Source: Sphaerisporangium album
GTDB lineage: Bacteria > Actinomycetota > Actinomycetes > Streptosporangiales > Streptosporangiaceae
DNA: 64,000 nt
Reading direction: 5' to 3'
Assembly: GCF_003323745.1 (NCBI RefSeq)
Contig: NZ_QOIL01000026.1
Coordinates: 62,001-126,000 of the forward strand
Shown: in pieces, positions 44,505 through 54,199 of the stretch
Position numbering within the stretch: position 1 is the stretch's first letter
How the letters are laid out: every line of letters starts with the position of its first letter
Program-made: the position numbers and the translations under genes
The notes under the pieces: model-generated
What the model saw: only the letters and a program-made list of their open reading frames with translations
What the model was told of the DNA's origin: nothing
Databases searched by the model: none

Positions 44505-47072
44505 TCAGCCGGCCGCGGCGTCCTTGGCGCGGGCGCGCAGGGCCCGGCTGATGCTGTCGGCCCCCTCCAGCAGGAGGCGGCGCAGCGCGTGCGGCGGCTC
44601 CTCGGCGGAGATGTAGTCCTGCGTGCGGGCGACCGTGGCGGGGTCGATCAGCAGCACGGGGTAGCACCCGATCGCGAAGCGCTGCGCGGTGTCGAACGTC
44701 CACTCCTTGTAGATGCGGCCGACCTCCTCGAAGAACCGCTCGCCGTACGGCTGGAGCAGGTCGACGTGGTGCGGGTCCATGAAGCCGACGACCGTCGAGC
44801 GCAGCACCGCGCCGCTCAGCGTGCCGCCGGTGATGGACGCCCACGCGTCGGCCTTGGCCTCGGCGGTCGGGATCGACGCCTGGCACAGGGCCGCGGACCG
44901 CTCGCCGGTGGCCGTGGGGTCGCGCCGCAGCTCCTCGGCGATGTCCTCGGCCGAGTAGACCCCGCCGGACACCAGGGCGTGGATCAACGTCCAGCGCAGA
45001 TCGGCGTCGACGGTGAGGCCGGCGGGCACGTCGGTGCCGTCGAGGATCGCCTTGACGAAGGCCAGGTCGCCGGGCGTGGTGGCGCCGGCGGTGAACGCGT
45101 TGACGTAGGAGAGCTGGTGGTCGGAGCCGGGCTCGGCCGAGGCGATCAGGCCGCGCAGCGCCGCCGACAGCTCGGCCATGCCGGTCTCGCGCCAGGCCGG
45201 GTCGGCGAACTGCTGGGCGGCGAGGCGCGCCTGGCGCAGCACGGTCTGCAGCACCGTGATGTCGCTGATCGAGTGCACCCCGGCGGCGACCAGCCGGACG
45301 TAGTCGCGCGTCGCCATCTCGGCGTCGCGCGTCATGTCCCAGGCCGCCGACCAGCACAGGGCGCGGGGCAGGGACTCGGTGAAGGCCGCGATGCCGCCGT
45401 CGACCAGCGTGCGCAGCGACCGCTCGTCCAGGCGGATCTTGGCGTACGTCAGGTCGTCGTCGTTGATCAGGACGAGGTCGGGCTGGACCTCGCCGATGAG
45501 CTCCTTCACCGGAGTGCGGGCGCCGACCACGTCGAGCTCGACCCGCTTGACGCGCACGAGCGCGCCGCCGTCACGGGAGTAGAGGCCGATGGCCACGCGG
45601 TGGGAGCGCAGCGTCGGGTAGTCGGCCGGGGCTTCCTGGAGCACCTCGAAGTTGAGGAACCGGCCCTCGGGGTCGACCGTGAAGGACGGGCGCAGCGTGT
45701 TCACCCATGCCGTCTCCAGCCATTCCTTGGACCAGGAGGAGAGGTCGCGGCCGGAGGTGCGCTCCAGGGCGGACAGCAGGTCCTTCAGCTCGGTGTTGCC
45801 CCAGGCGTGCTCGCCGAAGTAGTCGCGCACGCCCGCCAGGAAGTTGTCCAGCCCGACGTAGGCGACGAGCTGCTTGAGCACCGCGGCGCCCTTGGCGTAG
45901 GTGATGCCGTCGAAGTTGACCTCGACGGCCTGCATGTCGGGGATGTCGGCGGCGATGGGGTGGGTGGAGGGGAGCTGGTCCTGCCGGTAGGCCCAGGACT
46001 TCTCGACGTTGGCGAAGCTCGTCCAGGACGCCTGGCCCCAGCGGGTGGCCTCGGCCTGGCACAGCACCGACATGTAGGTGGCGAAGGACTCGTTCAGCCA
46101 CAGGTCGTCCCACCAGCGCATGGTGACCAGGTCGCCGAACCACATGTGCGCCATCTCGTGCAGGATCGTCTCGGCGCGGCGCTCCACCATCGCGTCGGTG
46201 ACGCGGGAGCGGAAGATGTAGTCCTCCAGGAACGTGACCGCGCCGGCGTTCTCCATCGCGCCCGCGTTGAACTCGGGCACGAAGATCTGGTCGTACTTGC
46301 CGAAGGCGTAGCGCAGGCCGAACACGCGGTGGAAGAAGTCGAAGCCCTGCTTGGTGACCTCCAGCACGTTGCCGGCGTCGAGGTGCTCGGCGAGGGAGGC
46401 GCGGCAGAAGACGCCGAGCGGGATGCCGTCGTGCTCGTCGCGGACCGCGGTGTACGGCCCGGCGATCAGGGCCGTGATGTAGGTCGACATCACCGGGGTC
46501 GGCGGGAAGTGCCAGCGCTTGGCCGTCCGCAGCGTGCCGTGGCGGCCGTGGTGCTCCTCGAGATCCTCGACGGAGTCGGGGGCGGCGTTGGAGATGACCT
46601 CCCAGTCGGCCGGGGCGAGCGCCGCGAGCTCGAACGTCGCCTTCAGGTCGGGCTGGTCGAAGCAGGCGTACATGCGGTGGGCGTCGGCCGTCTCGAACTG
46701 CGAGTGCAGGTAGACCTTCTGGTCGACGGGGTCGACGAAGCGGTGGAGGCCCTCGCCGGTGCGCATGTAGGTGCAGTCGGCGTCGACGCGCAGCTCGTTG
46801 TCGGCCGCGAGCGCGGGCAGGGGGAGACGGCCCGTCTCGGCGTCGTAGGCGGAGATGTCGAGGTCGGCGCCGTTCAGGACGGCCGAGCGGAGCTTGGCCC
46901 CCGCCAGCTCGATGAAGGAGGCCGCGCCGGGGTCGGTGCAGGAGAAGCGGACCGTTGTGATGCTTTCGAACCGCTCGTCACCTTCGGTGAGGTCCAGTTC
47001 GACCGAGTAGGACTCGACCTTCAGCAGTCGGGCCCGCTCCCGGGCTTCGTCGCGGGTCAGGTTGCCTGCCAC
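44505..47072 (-). CDS. pepN: Aminopeptidase N (M1 family)
   Basis: 855 residues. The exopeptidase motif GAMENAG (about residue 272) and the zinc site HEMAHMWFGDLVTMRWWDDLWLNE (His, His, Glu; about residue 306, quoted as the family pattern) are complete. It removes N-terminal residues from peptides. The C-terminal ERAP1-like domain is helical, ending in LRARAKDAAAG. Length matches actinobacterial PepN (about 850). No signal peptide, so it is intracellular. Confidence 0.95.
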   Translation of the reverse strand: MAGNLTRDEARERARLLKVESYSVELDLTEGDERFESITTVRFSCTDPGAASFIELAGAKLRSAVLNGADLDISAYDAETGRLPLPALAADNELRVDADCTYMRTGEGLHRFVDPVDQKVYLHSQFETADAHRMYACFDQPDLKATFELAALAPADWEVISNAAPDSVEDLEEHHGRHGTLRTAKRWHFPPTPVMSTYITALIAGPYTAVRDEHDGIPLGVFCRASLAEHLDAGNVLEVTKQGFDFFHRVFGLRYAFGKYDQIFVPEFNAGAMENAGAVTFLEDYIFRSRVTDAMVERRAETILHEMAHMWFGDLVTMRWWDDLWLNESFATYMSVLCQAEATRWGQASWTSFANVEKSWAYRQDQLPSTHPIAADIPDMQAVEVNFDGITYAKGAAVLKQLVAYVGLDNFLAGVRDYFGEHAWGNTELKDLLSALERTSGRDLSSWSKEWLETAWVNTLRPSFTVDPEGRFLNFEVLQEAPADYPTLRSHRVAIGLYSRDGGALVRVKRVELDVVGARTPVKELIGEVQPDLVLINDDDLTYAKIRLDERSLRTLVDGGIAAFTESLPRALCWSAAWDMTRDAEMATRDYVRLVAAGVHSISDITVLQTVLRQARLAAQQFADPAWRETGMAELSAALRGLIASAEPGSDHQLSYVNAFTAGATTPGDLAFVKAILDGTDVPAGLTVDADLRWTLIHALVSGGVYSAEDIAEELRRDPTATGERSAALCQASIPTAEAKADAWASITGGTLSGAVLRSTVVGFMDPHHVDLLQPYGERFFEEVGRIYKEWTFDTAQRFAIGCYPVLLIDPATVARTQDYISAEEPPHALRRLLLEGADSISRALRARAKDAAAG

Positions 47073-47225
47073 ATCCGCTCCTCGTCACGAATCTCCCCCG
47101 CCCCTTCGCGAGAGGAATGCATGAATCCTGCCACGTCGGTGGGCGGAATGCCGCACCGGAAGCGTTCCTTCCCCCGCCGGTGAGGGGCTTACGCTGCGCG
47201 CGAAGCGCCGGGGAGGAAGGTCCTC

Positions 47226-47429
47226 GTGAAGGGCGATAGCGAGAAAAGTCATGATTCAGTCAAGGACGCCCGGCCCGTGGAGATCCTGCCCGTGACGCGG
47301 GTTACGAATGTGCCTATGGTGATCGTCTTCTTTGCCGGACAATTACCTACCGAGTTCACCGGAATAGGAGGCGCGGCGGCGGAGGTTGTGGCTGTGCTAC
47401 TGGAATCACGAGCAGGAAGACGGCCATGA
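47226..47429 (+). CDS. Possible 67-residue ORF coupled to the DsbA-like gene
   Basis: GTG at 47226 with GGAGGAAGG close upstream; TGA overlaps the ATG of the next gene by 3 nt (47427-47429). Third-position GC is low compared with the neighbours and the sequence (opening MKGDSEKSHDS) is not family-like. It is therefore either a fast-evolving leader-like peptide or chance. The stretch also carries the promoter region of the next gene. Confidence 0.28.
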   Translation: MKGDSEKSHDSVKDARPVEILPVTRVTNVPMVIVFFAGQLPTEFTGIGGAAAEVVAVLLESRAGRRP

Positions 47430-48076
47430 CTGAACGAACCGCGGTGGACTTCTGGTTCGACCCCCTCTGCCCATGGGCCTGGATGACGTCACGCTGGCTG
47501 CACGAGGTCGCCGCGGTGCGGCCCGTCGAGCCGCGGTGGCACATCATGAGCCTCGCCGTGCTCAACGAGGACAAGGACATCCCCGAGGAGTACCGCCGGG
47601 CCCTCGAGCACGCGATCAAGCCGGTCCGCGTGCTCCAGGCCGCCGCCGAGAAGTACGGCGAGGGCGTCCTCGGCACGCTCTACACCGAGCTCGGCACCCG
47701 CATCCACAACGAGGGCCGCCTCAGGAGCTCGCAGATCGGCGGCGACGAGGGCGACGCCTCCACGCTGTTCCGCGAGGTGGTGGGGGAGGCGCTGGAGGCC
47801 GCGGGCCTCGACCCGGGCCTCGTCGAGGCCGCCGACTCGACCGACCACGACGAGGCCGTTCGCGCGTCGCACGCCAAGGGCATCGGGCTCGTCGGCCAGG
47901 AGGTCGGCACCCCGGTCATCGCCGTCGGCGACGTGGCCTTCTTCGGCCCCGTCGTCTCCCCGGCCCCGAAGGGAGAGGACGCGGCCAAGCTCTGGGACGG
48001 CGTGCTCCTGGTCGCCGGCACCGACGGCTTCTTCGAGCTGAAGCGCTCGCGCACCCGCTCCCCGATCTTCGACTGA
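47426..48076 (+). CDS. DsbA-fold protein, Rv2466c-like (mycothiol-dependent nitroreductase family)
   Basis: 216 residues. The thioredoxin-type active site is [15 protein letters not shown] (Cys at residue 15). The second cysteine of the mycobacterial CPWC motif is replaced by alanine (CPWA). A helical insertion follows, then the cis-Pro region [19 protein letters not shown]. Rv2466c uses mycothiol to reduce nitro-compounds and oxidised targets. A single-cysteine site suggests mycothiol-mixed-disulfide or a glutaredoxin-like monothiol mechanism (inference). Confidence 0.85.
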   Translation: MTERTAVDFWFDPLCPWAWMTSRWLHEVAAVRPVEPRWHIMSLAVLNEDKDIPEEYRRALEHAIKPVRVLQAAAEKYGEGVLGTLYTELGTRIHNEGRLRSSQIGGDEGDASTLFREVVGEALEAAGLDPGLVEAADSTDHDEAVRASHAKGIGLVGQEVGTPVIAVGDVAFFGPVVSPAPKGEDAAKLWDGVLLVAGTDGFFELKRSRTRSPIFD

Positions 48077-48170
48077 TCACGGCCCGCGCTCGGGGCGCCG
48101 CCGAGGGTTGCGGCGCCCTCGAGGCCGTGGTCGACTCAAGGGTGTTAGCCCGCGCGAGGGGTGGAGGGGC

Positions 48171-49574
48171 ATGCGGCAGATCTACGTGCGAGGATCCTGG
48201 ACCGGCGCGGCGTCGGGCGAGGCCGTGGACGTGGTCGACCCGGCGACCGAGAAGGTCGTCGACCAGGTGCCCGCCGGGGCGGCCGCCGACGTCGACAGTG
48301 CCGTCGCCGCCGCGCGCGAGGCGTTCCCCGGCTGGGCGTCCACCGCGCCGGCCGAGCGCGGCAAGCTGCTGAGGTCGGCGGCCGACCTGCTGCAGGCCCG
48401 CGCCGAGCAGGTCGCGCGGACGATCGCGACCGACATGGGAGCGCCCTACGGCCTGGCGCTCAAGGTACAGACGCTCATGCCCGCCGGGGTGCTGGCCGAC
48501 CACGCCCGCCTGGCCGAGGAGCACGGCGAGGCCGAGACACGCGTCGGCAACTCGCTGGTCCTGCGCGAGCCCGCCGGCGTCGTCGGGGCCATCACCCCCT
48601 GGAACTATCCGCTGCACCAGGTCGTGTGCAAGGTCGCCCCCGCGCTCGCGGCCGGGTGCACCGTCGTGCTCAAGCCGAGCGAGGTGGCCCCTCTGGCCGC
48701 GTACGCGCTCGCCGAGATCTTCCACGAGGTGGGCCTGCCCGCCGGGGTGTTCAACATGGTCAGCGGCCGCGGCCCGGTCGTCGGCGAGGCCATCGCCGCT
48801 CACCCGGACGTCGACATGGTCTCCTTCACCGGCTCCACGCGGGCGGGCAGGCGCGTCGCGGCGCTGGCCTCCGAGACGGTCAAGCGGGTGGCGCTGGAGC
48901 TCGGGGGCAAGTCGGCGAACATCATCCTGCCGGGCGCCGACCTCGGCACGGCCGTCAAGGCGGGCGTCGCCAACGCCTTCGTGAACTCCGGCCAGACCTG
49001 CTCGGCGTGGACGCGCATGCTCGTCCACCGCGACCTGTACGACGAGGCCGTCGAGCGCGCCGTGGACGCCGCCTCCGCCTACACCGTCGGCGACCCCTTC
49101 GACCCGGAGACCCGCCTCGGCCCGCTGGTGTCGGCCGCCCAGCGCGACCGCGTGGCCGGCTACATCACCCGGGGCCAGGAGGAGGGCGCTCGGCTCGTCG
49201 CCGGCGGCGGCCTGCCCCCGGGGCCGGGCTACTACGTCGAGCCCACCGTCTTCGCCGGGGTCGAGCCCGGCATGGTGATCGAGCAGGAGGAGATCTTCGG
49301 CCCGGTGCTGTCGATCATCCCCTACACCACGGCCGACCAGGCCGTCGAGATCGCCAACGGCACGCCGTACGGCCTGGCGGGGGCGGTCTGGGCGCACACC
49401 CAGGACGAGGCGGTCGCCGTGGCCAGGCGGTTGCGCACCGGCCAGGTGGCGATCAACGGCGGCCGGTTCAACCCCGCGGCGCCGTTCGGGGGCTACAAGC
49501 AGTCCGGCATCGGCCGCGAGCTCGGCGAGTTCGGGCTGCAGGAGTACTTCGAGCTCAAGTCCCTGCAGTTGTGA
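48171..49574 (+). CDS. Aldehyde dehydrogenase family protein
   Basis: 467 residues from the ATG at 48171 (GAGGGG upstream; an earlier ATG at 48108 is not family-like). Substrate and cofactor signatures are complete: catalytic Glu in [14 protein letters not shown], catalytic Cys in [16 protein letters not shown] site [13 protein letters not shown]-type (here [13 protein letters not shown]), and [20 protein letters not shown]. It oxidises an aldehyde to an acid with NAD(P)+; the substrate is unknown. A small membrane protein gene overlaps its stop. Confidence 0.94.
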   Translation: MRQIYVRGSWTGAASGEAVDVVDPATEKVVDQVPAGAAADVDSAVAAAREAFPGWASTAPAERGKLLRSAADLLQARAEQVARTIATDMGAPYGLALKVQTLMPAGVLADHARLAEEHGEAETRVGNSLVLREPAGVVGAITPWNYPLHQVVCKVAPALAAGCTVVLKPSEVAPLAAYALAEIFHEVGLPAGVFNMVSGRGPVVGEAIAAHPDVDMVSFTGSTRAGRRVAALASETVKRVALELGGKSANIILPGADLGTAVKAGVANAFVNSGQTCSAWTRMLVHRDLYDEAVERAVDAASAYTVGDPFDPETRLGPLVSAAQRDRVAGYITRGQEEGARLVAGGGLPPGPGYYVEPTVFAGVEPGMVIEQEEIFGPVLSIIPYTTADQAVEIANGTPYGLAGAVWAHTQDEAVAVARRLRTGQVAINGGRFNPAAPFGGYKQSGIGRELGEFGLQEYFELKSLQL

Positions 49575-50119
49575 GCGCCGTGGCCGGGGACGGCGCGACG
49601 GCCGGGCAGAGCGCGACGGCCGGGCAGGGCGCGGGCACGCGGTCGGCCCGCCGGATCGGCGCGTTCGACGTCGCGCTGGCGCTCGGCGGCCTGCTGCTGG
49701 TCGTGCTCGCCCTCCAGAACGCCGGCCCCGCGCTGGCGGCACTGCGGGGCGAGGGCACGCAGGGCACCTTCACCGCGCGGCGGCTGGAATGCGTGGAGCA
49801 CCCCGGTCACGAGCAGTGCTCGTGGCTCGGCACCTTCCGGTCCGGGGACGCCAGGGTGGCGCGGGACGGAATCGCCTTCTACGGCAGCGAGCGTGGCACC
49901 TTCACCCCGGGGGCGACCTCGCCCGCCTTCGACACCGGCAGGCGCGGCCACGTGTACGGCCCCGGGGGCTCGAACGAGTGGACGGTCGTCGCCGGGCTGC
50001 TGCTCGCGGGCCTTGCGCTGGTGCTCAGGCCCGTTCTGCGGCTGCGGCGGCCTCGTCCCCGCCCCCGCCGGGAGCAGATCACTGCGGACGCTGAGGCGGC
50101 GCGTGGTCAGGGGGCCTGA
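49571..50119 (+). CDS. Small two-helix membrane protein
   Basis: 182 residues, GTG overlapping the dehydrogenase stop (GTGA). Ala/Gly-rich N terminus, helix 1 at about 35-54, a central extracytoplasmic domain with two cysteines ([18 protein letters not shown]) that could form a disulfide, and helix 2 at about 137-155. The C terminus is Arg/Pro-rich. No family recognised. The last 13 bp overlap the convergent def gene. Confidence 0.7.
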   Translation: MSAVAGDGATAGQSATAGQGAGTRSARRIGAFDVALALGGLLLVVLALQNAGPALAALRGEGTQGTFTARRLECVEHPGHEQCSWLGTFRSGDARVARDGIAFYGSERGTFTPGATSPAFDTGRRGHVYGPGGSNEWTVVAGLLLAGLALVLRPVLRLRRPRPRPRREQITADAEAARGQGA

Positions 50120-50595
50120 AGAAGGATCTTGCGCGCGGCGTCCTTGGCCAGGCGGTCGACGTACAGGACGCCCTCCAGGTGGTCGTACTCGTGCTGGAAA
50201 CAGCGGGCCAGCAGGCCCCGCGCCTTCAGCCGGACCGGCCGGCCCAGCCGGTCGAACCCGCGCACGGTGACGCCCGCCGCGCGGGGCGTGCGCGCGTACA
50301 GGGGCTTTCCGGTCTCGCGGCCGGGCACCGACAGGCAGCCCTCCTCGTCCAGGACCTCTTCGGCGTCGTCGACGGTCAGCTCGGGGTTGATCACGTGCCC
50401 CTTCCGCCCGGCGGCGTCGTAGACGAACAGCCTCCTGGACACGCCGATCTGCGGCGCCGCCAGCCCGACGCCGTCGGCGGCGTACATCGCCTCCATCATC
50501 TCGTCGACGAGCCTGCGAAGATCCCTGTCGAAGTCCGTGACCGGCTCGGTGGGGGTGCGCAGGACGGGGTCACCGATCACGCGGATCTCGCGCAT
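50107..50595 (-). CDS. def: Peptide deformylase
   Basis: 162 residues from the ATG at 50595, AGGAG 7 nt upstream; a longer frame exists but is not family-like. All three motifs are intact: [10 protein letters not shown] (about residue 43), EGCLSVPG (about 86, the Fe2+-binding Cys) and QHEYDHLEG (about 134). It removes the N-formyl group from nascent proteins. Length is short but normal for actinobacterial deformylase. Confidence 0.95.
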   Translation of the reverse strand: MREIRVIGDPVLRTPTEPVTDFDRDLRRLVDEMMEAMYAADGVGLAAPQIGVSRRLFVYDAAGRKGHVINPELTVDDAEEVLDEEGCLSVPGRETGKPLYARTPRAAGVTVRGFDRLGRPVRLKARGLLARCFQHEYDHLEGVLYVDRLAKDAARKILLQAP

Positions 50596-50726
50596 GAAGC
50601 TCTCCTGTAAGAGGTCACCTGGCGTAGTGCCCATTACTGTAACGGAATCGGCACCGGTGGCGCGCCCGCCGGCCTTACGGCGCGGCCTGATGGACCCGCG
50701 CCAGGCGCGACTGCGACAATGGGAAA

Positions 50727-51194
50727 GTGCGCGTCTACATCGCCGCCGACCACGCCGGCTACGAACTCAAGAACCACCTGGTCTCGACGCTGAAGGAGCG
50801 GGGTCACGAGGCCGTGGACGAAGGTCCCTTCGTCTACGACGCCGAGGACGACTACCCGATCTTCATACTCCGCGCCGCCGAGGCCGTGGTCCACGACCCG
50901 GGCAGCTTCGGCGTGGTGATCGGCGGCTCGGGCAACGGCGAGCAGATCGCGGCCAACAAGGTGCGCGGCGTCCGTGCGGCCCTCGCCTGGAGCGAGGAGA
51001 CCGCCGAGCTGGCGCGCCGCCACAACGACGCCAACGTCATCAGCCTGGGCGCGCGCATGCACTCGGCCGAGGAGGCCGCGCGCTTCGTCGAGGTCTTCCT
51101 GGCGACGCCGTTCTCCGGCGACGAGAGGCACAGGCGCCGCATCGCCCAGATCGAGGCCTACGAGGCCACCGGAGTGATCCCACCCCTGCCGTAG
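50727..51194 (+). CDS. rpiB: Ribose-5-phosphate isomerase B
   Basis: 155 residues. MRVYIAADHAGYELKNHL is the RpiB opening. The site VIGGSGNGEQIAANKVRGVRAAL has Glu (GSGNGEQ) in place of the E. coli catalytic cysteine, as in mycobacterial RpiB. The C-terminal IAQIEAYEATG helix is also family-like. It interconverts ribose-5-P and ribulose-5-P. Confidence 0.94.
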   Translation: MRVYIAADHAGYELKNHLVSTLKERGHEAVDEGPFVYDAEDDYPIFILRAAEAVVHDPGSFGVVIGGSGNGEQIAANKVRGVRAALAWSEETAELARRHNDANVISLGARMHSAEEAARFVEVFLATPFSGDERHRRRIAQIEAYEATGVIPPLP

Positions 51195-51439
51195 AGCCGG
51201 TGTCTACGGCCGCGCCTCCGGCGCGGCGGTTCGGGGCGCCTGAGAGTCGGCGTTCTTCCACCGTTGGGGCAAGGGATCGTTCCCCACCCTTGCCCCAACG
51301 GCTCCAGAACACCGCCGCCCCCCGAACTTTGTTCATGGCCGCGCCTCCGGCACGACGGAAGATCACCGCTGCGCGCCGAACGTGCCTGTGGTCTTGCTCC
51401 GTTCGACGGGTCGGGGGCTTTGGAGGGCCGGACTACAGG
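51195..51439 (+). other. 245-bp intergenic repeat region downstream of rpiB
   Basis: Two direct copies of GGCCGCGCCTCCGGC (51207-51221, 51338-51352) flank the perfect hairpin at 51261-51301. The pattern looks like a small repeat-rich spacer, not a gene. Confidence 0.5.
51261..51301 (+). terminator. Hairpin downstream of rpiB
   Basis: Perfect 15-bp inverted repeat CCGTTGGGGCAAGGG / CCCTTGCCCCAACGG with an 11-nt loop, 66 bp after the rpiB stop. Confidence 0.7.
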
Positions 51440-51649
51440 TCAGGAGTCGCGGCGGCGTGATTCGGGTCTGCGGTGCGGTTCGGTGCCGCGAATCTGGTCG
51501 GTCTTCCTGGCCGGGGGTTCGGCCTTGCGCGGGGCCTCGTCGCGCAGGGGGCGCCGGTCCGCGGCGTCCTGCTGCTCGCCGGTCGGGCGCGAGACGTCCC
51601 GCGCCCGCATCGCCGTGATCGGGGTGATCTGCAAGCTCTGGAGTGCCAT
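51440..51649 (-). CDS. 69-residue hypothetical protein
   Basis: ATG at 51649, TGA at 51440-51442. The opening MALQSLQITPITAMRARDVSRP resembles short actinomycete proteins sharing an AMRARDVSRP segment (from memory, not a search; quoted over 20 residues plus RP). The remainder is charged and probably disordered. There is no clear ribosome-binding site, and it starts 38 bp downstream of the Eis-like gene on the same strand. Confidence 0.42.
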   Translation of the reverse strand: MALQSLQITPITAMRARDVSRPTGEQQDAADRRPLRDEAPRKAEPPARKTDQIRGTEPHRRPESRRRDS

Positions 51650-51687
51650 GTCCAGATGGTAGGCCGCCGCGCCGGAAACGTCCCGAC

Positions 51688-52941
51688 TCAGAACATGAGA
51701 CCTCCCCACGGGAGGGTGTCCCACGACATCGCGGCCGACAGCGCGCGGATCGCCCCCGGGCGCGACTCGCGGATGACCCCCGCGGCCTCGTAGGCGCCGA
51801 GCGTCCGCCCACCCAGGTACGCCGCCCCCAGGACGTTCACCGGTAGCTCGATGTCGGCCGGGTCGTTCGTGCGGTGGCAGGTGGCCCCCGAGGTGTCGGC
51901 GGACAGCCTCCACCGCCCGGCGTTCCACGGGCAGACCGTGTCGGTGACGTCGAGGACGACGTCCACGGGAGAGGAGTAGGCGCGGTACGGCATCGCGCGG
52001 TCGACGTCCACCACGCGCGCCCACATGTCGTCCAGCCAGCCGGCGTTCAGCAGCCGGGGCTCGGCGAGCAGGTGCATGATCGGGTCGTCCGCCGGGCGGT
52101 TCGGGGCGAACACCCGCGCGATCAGGTCGCGGTCGAGCACGTGCCGCCACAACAGCGCGTAAGCCGCGGGGTCGAGGCCGAACAGGTCGGACAGCCGCAG
52201 CTCGGCGTCGGGCAGGTCGTGGTCGGTCACGCCGGCCTTCGTGCGGAACAGGACGTACCCCCGCACGCCGCCGTCGTCCTCGGCCACCACGCAGCGCAAC
52301 GAGGACCTGCCTCTGCGGGCCTCCTCGTCGTCGGCCAGCACCGCGTCCCACACCGCCGGGCCGCGCGCGTACAGGCCGGGGCGGCTCGCCATGACGGACT
52401 CGAACACCTTCTCCAGTTCGTCGCGCGCCGCGGCCGGGCGCACCACGCGCAGCCGCAGTGAGGGGTCCGACGGCGCGTGGTCCGCGAGCCGCGCGCCGCG
52501 GGTGGGGATGCGGAAGAACAAGCTGTCCGTGGCCCTGCCGTAGCCGAACCGGCCGTAGATGGCCCCCTCGGAGGCGTACAGCAGCGCCAGGGGCTCGCCA
52601 CCCTCGTGCAGGCTTTCGAGCTGGGTGCGCATGAGCCGGGACAGGATGCCCCTGCGCCGGTGCGAGGGCAGGACGCACACGGCCGACACGCCGCACACGG
52701 GACGTGGCCCGCCGGGCAGGGTCATGGTCAAGCTCAGGCCCGCGGTGGCGCCCACCAGCCGGTCGCCTTCGTACGCGCCGAGCGTGCGGTCGAACTCCAG
52801 GATCGCCTTGAACCGGTCGGTCCGCGCGGGGCTGTAGTCGTCGACGAAGGCCTCTTGGTCGACCTCCACCCATTGCGGCCAATCCGAGTCTTCCATGGGG
52901 CGGATGACCGTCTCTGGCCTGGGGTTTGCTTCGGTGTTCAT
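51688..52941 (-). CDS. eis: Eis-like GNAT acetyltransferase with C-terminal sterol-carrier-type domain
   Basis: 417 residues from the ATG at 52941 (a TTG start 8 codons earlier is possible). N-terminal GNAT with VCVLPSHRRRGILSRLMRTQ (acetyl-CoA loop), a second GNAT-like domain from about residue 150, and a C-terminal domain (about 290-417). The chain ends WGGLMF, so the terminal carboxylate sits on Phe as in Eis, where it is the catalytic base. Eis acetylates aminoglycosides and protein lysines in mycobacteria; the substrate here is unknown. Confidence 0.87.
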   Translation of the reverse strand: MNTEANPRPETVIRPMEDSDWPQWVEVDQEAFVDDYSPARTDRFKAILEFDRTLGAYEGDRLVGATAGLSLTMTLPGGPRPVCGVSAVCVLPSHRRRGILSRLMRTQLESLHEGGEPLALLYASEGAIYGRFGYGRATDSLFFRIPTRGARLADHAPSDPSLRLRVVRPAAARDELEKVFESVMASRPGLYARGPAVWDAVLADDEEARRGRSSLRCVVAEDDGGVRGYVLFRTKAGVTDHDLPDAELRLSDLFGLDPAAYALLWRHVLDRDLIARVFAPNRPADDPIMHLLAEPRLLNAGWLDDMWARVVDVDRAMPYRAYSSPVDVVLDVTDTVCPWNAGRWRLSADTSGATCHRTNDPADIELPVNVLGAAYLGGRTLGAYEAAGVIRESRPGAIRALSAAMSWDTLPWGGLMF

Positions 52942-53060
52942 CCGATTAACGTTAGGACCGGGCAAACCGGATCGGCCACCTAATATCCCCGTTTAATGAT
53001 CAAGGTCTTGGTCAAGTCGGCTGCCCAAAGGGCCTGCAGGCAGATAGAGTCGAGGCCATC

Positions 53061-54176
53061 ATGAGTTCCCGTCCGGCGCCGCTGATCCCCCCACGGCTCC
53101 GCGCGATCTTGGTTCGCGTCCCGTTCCTCGTGCGGATCGTGCGATTTCTCCGCAGGGGGCCGCTGGCGCGCGACCGGAACCTTCTCATCACCCTCAGCGT
53201 CCTCACGCTCACGCTCGGCGCGCTCGCCGCACGGGTCTCGGCCGAGTGGTTCTCGCCGAGCCTGCTCATCCTCGTCACACTGGTCGGCGGGCTCCAGCTC
53301 CGGCTGCGCAGCCTGGTCGTGCTCATCGGCGCGGTGGGCGTCGCGCTGGCCTACATCGCCGCCATGCTGGGCTTCCGGTCGGTCGGCCCCGGCTTGCTGG
53401 TCACCATCGGCTTCACGACCGTGCTCGCCTTCCTCATGGCCCGTACGCGCGGCAAGCTCGGCGTCCAGGGCCTGCGCGGCGACGCGATGCTGCTGGAACT
53501 GCGCGACCGGCTCAAGCGGCAGGGCGACCTGCCCGCCCTTCCCAAGGACTGGGGCCGGCGCGTCGTGCTCAAGCAGGCGGGCGGCTCCTCCTTCGGCGGC
53601 GACTTCCTGGTCTCCACGCGCCACGGGTCGATCCTGGAGATCGCGCTGGTCGACGTGTCCGGCAAGGGCGTGGACGCGGGCACCCGCGCGCTCATGCTGT
53701 CGGGCACCTTCGGCGGGCTGCTGGGCTCGGTCGAGTCGTTCCTGCCCGCCTGCAACGCCTACCTCCACCGCCAGCCCGAGGGGGAGGGGTTCGTCACGGC
53801 CGTCCACCTTCGTCTCGACCTGGCCACCGGGGCCTACGAGATCACCTCGGCCGGTCATCCCCCCGTGGTCAAGTTCGACGCGGGTACGGGCACCTGGCAG
53901 GTGTCGGCGGCCAAGGGCGTGGTGCTGGGCGTCGTGCCCGACCTGCACTGTGAGCCCGACAGCGGCGTGCTGCACAAGGGCGACGCGCTCATGCTCTACA
54001 CCGACGGGCTGATCGAGCAGCCGGGGCGCGACATCGACTCGGGCCTAGACCGGCTGCTCGGCGAGGCCGAGCGCCTGGTGCCCTCAGGGTTCTACGACGG
54101 CGCGCGTCCCCTGGTGAACTCGATGTCCGCCGGGCACAACGACGACTGCGCCCTCATCCTCATCTGGCGCCCCTGA
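53061..54176 (+). CDS. Membrane PP2C/SpoIIE-type serine phosphatase
   Basis: 371 residues. Three membrane helices at about residues 41-58, 68-88 and 95-130, then a SpoIIE/PP2C domain (about 170-370). Metal-binding residues are in GGSSFGGDFLVS and ALVDVSGKGVDAGTRA, then ITSAGHPPVVKF, YTDGLIEQPGRD and NDDCALILIWRP. Such phosphatases dephosphorylate anti-sigma-factor antagonists in stress or development. No anti-sigma partner gene is adjacent. Confidence 0.88.
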   Translation: MSSRPAPLIPPRLRAILVRVPFLVRIVRFLRRGPLARDRNLLITLSVLTLTLGALAARVSAEWFSPSLLILVTLVGGLQLRLRSLVVLIGAVGVALAYIAAMLGFRSVGPGLLVTIGFTTVLAFLMARTRGKLGVQGLRGDAMLLELRDRLKRQGDLPALPKDWGRRVVLKQAGGSSFGGDFLVSTRHGSILEIALVDVSGKGVDAGTRALMLSGTFGGLLGSVESFLPACNAYLHRQPEGEGFVTAVHLRLDLATGAYEITSAGHPPVVKFDAGTGTWQVSAAKGVVLGVVPDLHCEPDSGVLHKGDALMLYTDGLIEQPGRDIDSGLDRLLGEAERLVPSGFYDGARPLVNSMSAGHNDDCALILIWRP

Positions 54177-54199
54177 CCGGACGCCCTGCGCTGGGGTTT

